Shown piece by piece: positions 54,990 to 64,000 of a stretch of DNA of 64,000 nt (positions within the stretch are counted from its first letter, which is position 1; each line of letters opens with the position of its first letter). The notes below the pieces were generated by a model. It was not told the DNA's origin. It did no database searches and worked only from the letters and a program-made list of their open reading frames with translations. Both the position numbers and the translations under genes were made by a program. The DNA is taken from the NCBI RefSeq assembly GCF_964204865.1, contig NC_135258.1, forward strand, positions 5,881,001 to 5,945,000, written 5' to 3'. The DNA is from Styela clava (Eukaryota; Chordata; Ascidiacea; Stolidobranchia; Styelidae).

Positions 54990-55600
54990 TTTAATAAAAA
55001 ACTTGATTTAAAACTGGCTGTTTTGTTTAAATTGATAACAAACAAAACCCTACATAAGACAGGCAGATGGGCTTGTTAATTTAAAATTGCAATGGCCGTA
55101 GCCTGTAATATAGCATTACCCTTTCCAAAGAGGGCGTTTTACGTCGTCACCAAAAACAATACCCATAACAAAAGGACGTCGTATTACTTTTATACACAAT
55201 AGCGCTCAACAAGCGATCGGTAAAATGTATTGAAACATTGTTTGTAACACGTCGGTAAATTTAATGCGATGGTGCGGTCTTGTTTACGGTAAAAAAAAAT
55301 TTCAAACAATTCAAAAAGTATGGTGGATCGCATCAAAACACTGCGGGAACTTTACCATTACTTGGTATCTTGCCATCGATATCACACTACAATAACAGTA
55401 AGTTTACCAATTTATTTTGTACGGACGATCGAGTTACGACCCCCTTCTTAGCTATAGTGTATTCAAGCTTTGAAAGCTGAGTCGTGTATTCTGGTTCGTA
55501 CGTAAGTCATTTCATAACGCATAAACAACCATTCTCAGAAAACACAGCGCGGAATAGCGAGCGTAATATCGCTGCTTACTCTTGTGATAATCAAAGGTAG
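54990..55600. repeat. Duplicated non-coding block X, copy 1
   Basis: Matches 58,590-59,160 in order: GCAGATGG, TATAGCATTA, CAATAGCGCTC, GATCGGTAA, TATTGAAACATTG, CAAACAATTCAAAAA, CGATATCACACTACAAT, TTTACCAATTTATTTTG, CGATCGAGTTA, GGAATAGCGAG. Diverged but collinear. Confidence 0.82.
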
Positions 55601-56273
55601 TGGAATATAGTAAGATTCAGTGAAGAAAGGAAGGAAATACAGTGAAGTCCTTTCCAAAATTCAATGGTGTCGCCTATCATGTTCTATTACAATGTAGTAA
55701 TAGAATGTTACAGTTGAGTTTTGCGGAATGTAATTAGCACTTTTGAAATTGAAGTTATACTACATCGCTATACGTTGTAAAAACAATACCCATGACATAA
55801 AAATGTATAGCCTCGTTCCAGAATAATGTCAGTTTAGGGCTTTATAGACTTCATATTTCTCATTTATGTTCCCATATTTACTGTTTTAAAAAATGAAATA
55901 GGGTCGAATAATTGAATTTGGTTAGCTTTAAAAAATTATATCCCTTTAACCTTAAATTACACTAATTTAAAGCAATTGAACAGTTTTTACTCTAATAATG
56001 CCTTTGTTTTAGGAAAAAAATGTTGATATATTATAACTATATATACATACAAATTTATCTAAGCAACAAAGACTGTAATTATTATATATGTACTTTTTAC
56101 TATGCCAGATGTCACTAAAACGAGTTTTTTGATGTCGGGTTTTCTAGTGCTATGACGTTTTTTGCCTGAAGTTAAAATTAAAATGCACCCGTGGTATCAT
56201 AATACATAAGCCCCTCATTGTATGAAAACGGCCCTGATTCGGGTTGATTCGAGTTAATTTTTAAATAAAATTA

Positions 56274-56620
56274 GGATAGGATAGGATTTACATATTTATC
56301 CCGGGGGAGAGGAAAGTCGATAAGACGGCTTATCCATATGGCGAACCACGGCCTCTCGTCCGGTTACCATTCCTAGTCGGGTATGGGATTAGTTTTTTAC
56401 TGTATTGTTTATTTTCGGAAGCATGGACTTGGTGGTGGAGGAAGCCGTAACCGACCAGCGGTTACGTGAACCACCCAACGACGGCGAGGAGTCCAGCAAT
56501 CCTCTCGCACATAACCATCCCTGCATGGGATTCGAACCTGCGAAGCCACGCAGAGTAATTAGAGGTGCGGTGGCGAGCGTATTCCTAACGCTTAGCCCGT
56601 TGAGCCACACCGCCGCGCCA
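56274..56620 (-). repeat. tRNA-derived SINE, near full length
   Basis: On the minus strand: GCGGTGTGGCTCAACGGG (A-box TGGCTCAACGG), a long-variable-arm-like GGAATACGCTCGCCACCGC, and a perfect B box GGTTCGAATCC (56,528-56,538). Then the body, and a 3' end with repeated TCCTA. This is the clearest copy in the window; the head looks like a Ser/Leu-type tRNA. Confidence 0.88.
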
Positions 56621-56924
56621 TTAAAACAAGTATTCACTACATCGCACTGAACTAATTTCAAATATAGTTTATTATTCAGTACATTTGTGCTTGGACATAA
56701 GCAGTCGTCCATTCCGGAAATTGTGGATAATTCATTACAATGCACCACCCTGCGTATGCCAAATAGAATCTTCATTCAATGTAGAGTATATTGCTAACTG
56801 ACTGCCATTGCAACCCCCACACGAAAGCAAATAGGTCATAGAGTATAATAACTTTGAACAGTTAGAGGAGACAATACTTAGTCAGCTATGATTTACAAAA
56901 ATAATATATGAATGTGAAATAATG

Positions 56925-57075
56925 TGTCGCTCGACCAGAAGCGCCGTGCTCGCCGAGAGAAACTGAAGCGACTCCGCGTGCCGCCTCTAACCGCGACGCT
57001 TTGTGTGTAAACGGCTTTATTTGAAACTATGGGGAGCGATCTCGGGCGCATGCTGCGTCGCAAACGCTCTTTAGA
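56925..57075. other. GC-rich island in AT-rich DNA
   Basis: About 150 bp rich in CG dinucleotides (GCCGTGCTCGCCGAGAG, CGCGTGCCGCCTCTAACCGC, GGCGCATGCTGCGTCGC). No frame or repeat family recognised. It could be an element fragment or a promoter-like patch. Confidence 0.5.
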
Positions 57076-57149
57076 TAGCCGCTGATTTAATATATTCTCC
57101 TTATTATATTCGCACTATTCATGCCGTATTTAGGTGGTGAGCGTTCCCC

Positions 57150-57420
57150 CTGTTCCAACTGCTTTTGGATTGTAGTAAGCCCTACGTTTCATGATTTTTC
57201 TCGCAAGGCCAACTTAAAGCGCCTCCCTGATATCTTCGATAATCTTGTTACTTTGGTGTAGTACTAAATTGGCATTAGAGCTGCGCGAAAAGAGTGGAAG
57301 TTGAAGCCAAATTTTCTTATATCTCCCAAGGTATTGTACCAGCCGCGTGTGCAGCTGCACAACGCAACTTTTTGTCATAGTTTCACTGCGGTACAAAGGT
57401 TATTTCAAATAAAATTACAA
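57150..57420. repeat. Duplicated non-coding block Y, copy 1
   Basis: Matches 58,340-58,590: GTTTCAT, CCCTGATATCT, TAGTACTAAATTG, AAAAGAGTGGAA, GCAGCTGC, ACAACGCAA, CATAGTTTCACTGCGGTA. In copy 2, Y adjoins X directly; in copy 1 they are 1.5 kb apart and in reverse order. Confidence 0.75.
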
Positions 57421-58339
57421 CTGGTACTGGTTGCAGATATAGCTCTGATCAAGTTCTGAATATCTCACTACTTAAGCTTATATTTATATATATCGATTAG
57501 GTAATCATCGGTTAGGATAAGTCATAAAATCGAGTCATGAGGTCACAATAAAAAGTAATGAAAAATAACGCCAATGTTGAAAAAAAAAAAAAAATTGTAA
57601 TTATCTAGTCAGGGTTAGGGAAATTTCCAAATCATTCCTAACAATATCCCTAATCCGAATTGGATATTTACTATTTTTATTATAAAACGTGACGGGGTGT
57701 TTTCCTGAAATCTCACATTTTTGCAAAGTTGTAAAAAAGTTAAAAAAATTCAATGGAAAACAAACCCTTACACTGGTTCAGTTTGGAAATCACTGAATCA
57801 TTGCGTATCTGTTTATCAAGAGTCATATACGGAGGGTTAAATATGTTGAATAAATTTGAAAAAATGTATTACTGTATTGGATCCCATGCTTAATGATAGA
57901 AATTTCTATATGTAAGTGTGGCGCTGCTAAGTTCAACCTATTAAGCTCGTTTCTGCTTGTTTTTGACCTGGTTCTGAGCGAAAAAAAGTAATAGGATCTT
58001 AAAGTTGAGTTTTATCGAATGTAATTTGCATTTTTAGAATCGACCACATTTCAAAAAAATTCTAAAAATATTCTTTACAAGTGTGTTGAGACGCTTTAAT
58101 AAGATTAACTACTTAATTGCATTATATAGGTTCCAGGTAAAATATCACTTCTAGACGGAACCGTAATTTTTCGAAACAGACGAATCCGAAGATATGTCGA
58201 GTATTTGCGATGAGTTTGAGTTAGTACTTTTGCTCATCCCCTCAATTGGCGCCGAGATTCGCCTAAACTATTAACCCGGCCCTGATTCGAGCCGACGTAG
58301 GTTGCCATGGACCAACTGCTATTGCAAGCTATTGCTAAG

Positions 58340-58590
58340 CCAGTGACCTATGTTTCATAATTTTTCTTGCCTTGTTTACTTCACCCTGATATCTCGGATA
58401 AAAAATTGAAATCTTGTGACTTAGTGTAGGTACTAAATTGACGATAAAGCTACGCAAAAAGAGTGGAAATCGAAGATTTTTTTTACATTTATAGAGTATT
58501 ATTCCGACAGCGTCTGCAGCTGCGACAACGCAATATTTTGGCATAGTTTCACGGCGGTATTCAATAAAAATACAAACGATCGAAAAATTG
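58340..58590. repeat. Duplicated non-coding block Y, copy 2
   Basis: Partner of 57,150-57,420. A further weak match links 57,995-58,040 to 55,705-55,750 (GTTGAGTTTT, GGAATGTAAT-like), so the duplicated region may be larger. Confidence 0.75.
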
Positions 58591-59160
58591 ATTTAAGACA
58601 AGACCTTGTTTTATAACAAGCTGTTTTTCAGGCAGATGGACCTGTAAATTTAATAATAGCGAAGGCTGTAGTATAGCATTATATTTTTCTGATAAAGCGT
58701 TCTACGTCTTCTTTAAAAACAAAACCTATAACAAATAGACGCCGTGTTATTTTTTACAAACAATAGCGCTCTGCAAACGATCGGTAAGAAGTATTGAAAC
58801 ATTGTTTTTTCACGCTAGTAATTTTTGTCAGATAGTGAGGTCTTGTTTCAAGATAAATAAATTGGAAGCCCAAACAATTCAAAAATTATGATAAATTAGG
58901 GTATTAATCCTGTAAACAAAACATCGTTGTGTATCACATCAAACCATTGCTGGCACTTGGTATCCTTGTATCGATATCACACTACAATCAAAGTAAATTT
59001 ACCAATTTATTTTGCACGAGCGATCGAGTTATGACCTCCTCTTCGATATTCTAGCGTTGGCATATACAGAGTCGTGTATTTAGGTTCCAACGTAAATCTT
59101 TCCATGGCGCATAATGTATTGTCGTTAGAAAATATAGCGGGGAATAGCGAGGCTTTGTAC
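58590..59160. repeat. Duplicated non-coding block X, copy 2
   Basis: Partner of 54,990-55,600. It ends about 640 bp before the kinase start codon. Contains no long frame. Confidence 0.82.
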
Positions 59161-59798
59161 AGAAGGATCCGTTAATTTCAGTTAAAAAAGATTTGCTCAG
59201 TTTGAGCTGGAGAAACACAGGGGTTCACAGCGCAATTAGAGGGGCAACACATAACTATTTATATCAAATTACTACGTTTCATTAAAGTTGTTGTACTTTT
59301 AACAGATTAGTTAGTTCCATGAAAATATGCAAAAGCAAAGACAAAGCTTTTTTTATCAAAATTCTACCATTTTTTTACGAGATGTTTTGTTTTTATTGAG
59401 AAAGACAAGCTTAGAAACCAATGATATACCTAACCAAAAATTAGTAAAAATCATAAGTATCTTTTTCTCTGAAAACAGTTTAGCGCTGATTTTTGACCAA
59501 AAATTATAATTAGGAGTTTTATGTTGTTGCTCAGAATAAGCCATAATCAAGCAGATCTTTTCAAAGGGAGCAAAAAACTTATTGAATCAAGCACGTTGTA
59601 AATATCTGTATCTACAATGCAATATCAATTCCGTATTTTGAAATATTTACCCTCATTTTGACTTCTTAAACTTACTATTCCTTCGATATCGATGTTTCAT
59701 TTTTTTTCCTTTTAGTAGAGGTTTTAGTAGTTTGGTTTCTTTCAACCTGGTTTACACTGACAAATCTGTGAAAAAGATAAATTGAGAAAAATCTGAAA

Positions 59799-59832
59799 AT
59801 GAAGGAAAATAAAGAACCTGAAAATAGTCAAG
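59799..59832 (+). CDS. Kinase exon 1 (short, start codon)
   Basis: Encodes MKENKEPENSQ plus one base, donor GTTGGT. It joins in phase to the acceptor TTTTCAG at 60,049 to continue DLIKLSDSIPLFQN. Inferred from frame and splice sites only. Confidence 0.55.
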
Positions 59833-62800
59833 GTTGGTTTGTATTTTTATTTCTTGATTACAATTTCTTTGTGTAGTTTTGAATTCACAACCTTTCGATC
59901 AGTGTTAGCTGTATCCAGCTACTTGTCTAGTGAGGTTAAGGAGCGGGCAGCATCTGGCAATATTTCAAATCTTCCAAAATTTACCTGGTTCGTCGTTTTA
60001 GCAAAATATTTTAATTCTTGTTATTTTTCTATTTATTCTCACTTTTCAGATTTGATCAAACTCTCCGATTCTATTCCGCTATTTCAGAATAAAAAAATTT
60101 CAAACCATGGTGAAATATATGAAGGAAAAATATCGAGTGCCATTTTTGGAACTCGTCATATTGCAATAAAATATGTTCAATACAATAAACAAAGTGTGGA
60201 AGAGGCAAAAATTCTTCTGTTACTGAACCCTCACACTCATGTAGTCTCTGTGATACATTCAGACGAATACCAACAAGGTCCAATGAAATATATGTACATT
60301 GCAATCGGCAAATGCAACCAAGATAACTTGAGAAATTTTGTGGAAAATAGAAAAAAGGCCGAAACCCCTTTTTATCCTGAACTTGCACTTGACTTTGCAA
60401 AACAGTTATTTGCTGAAATTGAATACATTCATGATAAACATGTGGTGCACAATGATCTCAAGTCTGACAATGTATTTTTATCCCTTGATCAGGAAGTCAT
60501 CAAAATTGGTGATTTTGGTATAAGTGAAGTCATAGAGTCAAAGACTCAAACAGTTTACACCAGGAAAGGCCTCGGTACTGACGGGTACAGACCCCCTGAA
60601 TCGTTTGTGTCTGGATTTCCAACTTCCCAAAAAACTGACATATATTCACTGGCTGTCATTGTTTACTATGTATGGAGTGGCGGTAAACATCCCTTTGGCG
60701 ATGAAAGAGACTTATGGAATCATTTCATGAAAAACCACAAAAACCTGAACCTGGATGGACTTTTAGTTCCAGAAGCAGAAGTCGCAAAAGATTTACTGGA
60801 ATGGATGCTTCAGTTTGTTCCTCGTAAACGTCCAATGATAAACGAGATTCTTTCTCATCAATATATGGCTCCGCCAAATGTAAAAGGTAGGAACGAATTT
60901 ATGGGTTTAATCTTCAACGGTCTGCTCCCCCCAGGTCATTTCGCATTAGCCAATTTCACAAATCGTTTTGTTATCAGCTTTTAGGCCCTGAAGATTCACT
61001 AATGACCCCCTACAAACGTATGCCAAAGTTCCTCTTTGGCTATACAACTACAAAAACTTCTTTAATCGTATATTTTTTATGCGATATAATGCCCAAAAAG
61101 AGTTAAGAATTAATTGTTCCTAATTAATTTTTATTCCAACCTTTTATTCTGTTAATTTGCAACAAAACTTTATCACAACCATTATTATAGCTAAATCTTA
61201 ACTGTTACTAAAAATACGTTACACCAGGGCTTCCCGAACTTTTGAGCTCGCGGCCCCTTTTAATATATTAAAATTTTCGCGGCCCCTATTTACGTTAATA
61301 ATGCTAAACAGTTTAGAATATGCATTTTTGATATCTTATTGACACAGCTAAATCTGAACTTTTAGTAGGCCTACTCAATAAGAAAAACAAGCACATATTT
61401 ACTCAGATTAACGTTACGCAATTTATCAGTTTTATGGGTGCGGATGCTTTTTGCTGCATAGCAAGTCCAGCCGTGGCTCAATGTTCGTTCATGCGGGCCT
61501 AAATGATGAATTACGATGTCTGGTCGTCGACGGCATGATCTTCATTTTCCACTCTTATTGATCAAACTTACCATAAGGCAGAGGTTTGCGTGCCGCCGGT
61601 ATACTGTAGATAAAGATCATTTTCTTCGGTTCAAAAAGCGTTCCGAACTCCCATCCCCTTTGTGATTTTGTATTTGTATATAGCATGCTTTTCTACCATG
61701 GTCCATTAAATGTGATTTCACTGACTGTCGTTTGGTTTTGTTTGTTCGTTTATATGAAAGTCATTGCAAAAACGCTCTTTTATTGAAAGATATCAATCAA
61801 TACGTATTTTCACGGGGAGCAACTAGAGCATATTTTTGGCGGGCGTCACAATACAATGAAGTTCGCGGACCACTGAGTCCTAGTCGATAGCAAGGAATCT
61901 TTTCTACTTTTCAAATGGTTAATAATCTATATGTAGCAGTTATTTTAAATCAAAACGTGCTGTTTATAAGTAAATGAAAATCGGTATTCATGTTTCGTAT
62001 ATTAAAAAATATTGCTATTCTCTACATACCCCAAAATAAGTGGTGTTATTTTTGAAAGAAAGTGTTATTTTCGAAGGAAAATTGAAGACGCTGTCTTATT
62101 TTCGAGTAAACACCGTATGAAGATGTATTCACTCGGAATCGTGAAATTTTGTTTTACACTATTTATTAATTGTATTTCGAATCAAGTGTCTGAAAAAAGT
62201 ACAACAGATATAGTACATTGTGTAAAATTGGTGTTCTCTTTGCGGCCCTTAAAATTCGTTCCGCGGCCCCTAGTTTGGGATTAGACCAATTATAGACCAA
62301 TTAGACCTGCATTAGACCAATAAAAGGAATTAAATTAGATGGGAATCGAAGCTATTTATACACAGCAATTCGCACTTTGTGTCATGGCTGAAACTTTTTC
62401 TCTTCTATCACTACGTCACAATACGATGTGAAAAGCTGAGAGCGTTTTTAAACTTCCAGTACCAAATTTTACCAGCCAAAGTACAGTGTCCCATACGAGC
62501 GTTCCGGCGAAGATACTCTCAAGTTATATGCAGATAGTTCTAATCTGTCAGTAGTAGGGTTTCCTATATTTTCATTCAAACTATTTCAGCATCTTATCTG
62601 ACGATATTGTGATTGCCAAGTGCGCACTAATAAAGTTTGACACCTAACTTGAAGTGAAGATTTATTTAAAAGAAATTTCTTTCTGTTCAGGTTTACTATT
62701 CCGAGATCTGCAGAAAGAATCTCCACCTGGTAGCTCACAATGTCCTCAAACAAGCAGCCATGATGAACTTTTGCTTCCACATTTTGAGAATGGAACTTTC

Positions 62801-63888
62801 AAATCAGATTTGTCAACAAAAATGAAAACTAAAAGGTTTGTATATTCGTGTTGCAGTAATACCTGGTCCTGTTTTGTGACAGTCTTATTAAAATTCTTTT
62901 CCGGAGCATTGTTTGGAGAAAAGATAACCTCAAAATCCAAATTTTATCATCTTCGTAGCAAGCAAAACTCTTGTCCATTTCATGATGTGAACTGGCATTG
63001 GATCAGACATGTTTTGTAGTTGTTGTCTTACAGGTATTGTCGTTGAAAAATATATTTGGAAATTATTAAGATTAATTCTCCCTGAAGAAGTATTGTTATG
63101 AATGGGACAATACTAAATTCTGAACAAGGCTCAAAATAACATAATCTCAAAATCGAAATCTTAATCACACTTATATTAGATGGAGCAAGCTGTTTTAAAT
63201 GTATTATTGTTTGAGATGACAATCAACATGAAGGGACTAATAATAGGTTAATAGAGATGAATTCTGGTTGTGACAATCAAATTTGTATGCCAAATCCAAA
63301 ACGAAGTTTAAAATAACATTAATATTGAAATAAGAACCCTGATCAGGCTTATCTTAGAATGAGCAAGCTGTTTTAAATGTATTTCTGTTCAGCATTATTC
63401 ACTATTATTATCATGCGGGGATTAGAAATAGACGAGTAGAAGTTTAATATTGGCTGTAGCACTCAAATAACTTCTCCCACTAAAGTTAATCCATCACTAT
63501 TTCAGTCATTCTTCACAAGTTGCAACCTCATTAACAAAGCTTGTTAACAACTTCCACTTTGCAAAATATCTTGAAGAAAAAGAAAAGATTAGGAAGGCAG
63601 CTTTAACTTCGAAAGGTGAGATATATTAACTTCATCATTCCTTGCATTTTTTCTCTTTAAAAAATTGAAACACAATAACAAACATTTGTCATTTTATGGG
63701 TATTTGCATCTGATTCAAAGCAAAAAACTCTCTCAGATAGAAATACGCTTCTGCTTGTTCAAACTCTCATGAATTCAGCAAATAAATTGATTTTACGATC
63801 ATAAATGTTCGTTAATCTTTAAAACCCAGTCTGTGTTAAAATTTATTCTGCTATTTTTTCAGTCTGTGAATTGCTACTACTACTTTGA
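59799..63888 (+). CDS. IRE1/RNase L-like Ser/Thr kinase domain protein, spliced
   Basis: Proposed exons 59799-59832, 60050-60886, 62691-62835, 63506-63615 and, least certain, 63863-63888. Phases agree and the total is 1152 nt (383 aa). The start ATG has an in-frame upstream TAA. Kinase landmarks: weak Gly loop (NHGEIYEGK, about 30-38), AIK Lys52, HND 145-147 with DLKSDN following, DFG at 166-168, PPE in place of APE, and YYVWSGGKHPFGD. The last and the spacing of GTDGYRPPE and RKRP are most like IRE1 and RNase L kinases. The HRD arginine is replaced by Asn. After the kinase domain come a Ser/Pro-rich stretch and a helical segment (YLEEKEKIRKAAL). I see no signal peptide, transmembrane segment or KEN nuclease domain. 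An open frame through 59,839-60,049 exists but looks intronic. Confidence 0.72.
60050..60886 (+). CDS. Kinase exon 2 (whole catalytic domain)
   Basis: 837 nt carrying all kinase subdomains from the ATP-binding lysine to the RKRP arginine. Donor AAAG/GTAGGA. Reading on past the donor gives 32 further codons to a stop at 60,984, a possible intron-retained isoform. Confidence 0.85.
61225..62281. mobile_element. hAT-like element in the kinase gene intron 2
   Basis: Left end CAGGGCTTCCCGAACTTTTG then TCGCGGCCCC; right side TTCCGCGGCCCCTAGTTTGG is the partial inverse and then breaks off. It may contain a family F-like half-end at 62,080-62,115. Confidence 0.65.
62691..62835 (+). CDS. Kinase exon 3
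   Basis: Acceptor CTGTTCAG, donor GTTTGT. It encodes LLFRDLQKESPPGSSQCPQ and DELLLPHFENGTFKSD in the phase required by exon 2. A polar, probably disordered tail. Confidence 0.6.
63045..63455. repeat. Two diverged tandem units in kinase intron 3
   Basis: Units of about 180 bp, each with TTCTG, CCAAATC/GGCTC, AAAATAACAT, GAGCAAGCTGTTTTAAATGT and ATT. Both lie between exons 3 and 4. Confidence 0.7.
63506..63615 (+). CDS. Kinase exon 4
   Basis: Acceptor TATTTCAG, donor GTGAGA (near consensus). It encodes SHSSQVATSLTKLVNNFHF then AKYLEEKEKIRKAALTSK, likely helical. It may be followed by a short terminal exon 63863-63888 (VCELLLLL, stop) or by exons beyond the window. Confidence 0.6.
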
Positions 63889-64000
63889 ACCTGCGCTCAT
63901 TTGCATAATTAGATATACGATTTAAAATGCTTTAACACATAAACACCCAATTTGCCTCCCCCTGGTTTTGGGTCCATCGATTTGGGTCCAAATTTTAATT

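Noticed and set aside
56520-56620. Functional tRNA gene
   Set aside because: The A and B boxes are good, but the sequence continues into the SINE body and the acceptor stem does not close.
59839-60049. N-terminal extension of the kinase frame (MYFYFLITISLCSFEF...)
   Set aside because: It looks like a signal peptide by composition, but the stretch has intron-like T-richness. A clean acceptor at 60,049 joins in phase to a plausible first exon, so I treat it as intron. A secreted or membrane isoform cannot be excluded.

Overview
The window looks like AT-rich nuclear DNA from an invertebrate animal. It holds a spliced gene with GT-AG introns, single-exon C2H2 zinc-finger genes, a tRNA-derived SINE family and very many non-autonomous DNA transposons. 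A tunicate or other basal chordate/invertebrate would fit, but nothing I can see fixes the species.

Layout. (1) 1-4,600: repeats only, including several hAT-like elements, two of them with clear 8-bp target duplications. (2) 4,671-18,883, plus strand: a complete fatty-acid amide hydrolase (FAAH) gene. I assembled it from 11 exons with consistent phases (584 aa, close to human FAAH at 579 aa), with the Ser-Ser-Lys catalytic residues kept. Its introns are full of MITEs and SINE pieces, and intron 4 carries a decayed duplicate of the start of exon 5. (3) 18,884-22,740: intergenic, with MITEs. (4) 22,875-47,672, minus strand: five C2H2 zinc-finger genes, each with an uninterrupted coding exon. 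The first three (22.9-28.2, 31.0-33.2 and 38.3-39.2 kb) are paralogues of one another. The last two (43.9-45.5 and 46.5-47.7 kb) are more classical TGEKP-linker proteins. (5) 47.7-59.8 kb: no intact gene; MITEs, a SINE, an orphan copy of FAAH exon 10 on the minus strand, and old duplicated non-coding blocks. (6) 59,799-63,888, plus strand: a protein kinase gene whose catalytic domain resembles IRE1/RNase L kinases. It has HND instead of HRD and no visible luminal, transmembrane or KEN ribonuclease region.

I see no operon or shared pathway; the zinc-finger genes form a locally expanded cluster. The less expected results are the nested MITEs with readable target duplications, the palindromic MITE 43 bp upstream of the FAAH start codon, two exon-level duplications of FAAH, and a zinc-finger gene whose C-terminus appears replaced by antisense mariner transposase sequence. 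No CRISPR array, rRNA gene, functional tRNA or bacterial-type system is visible.
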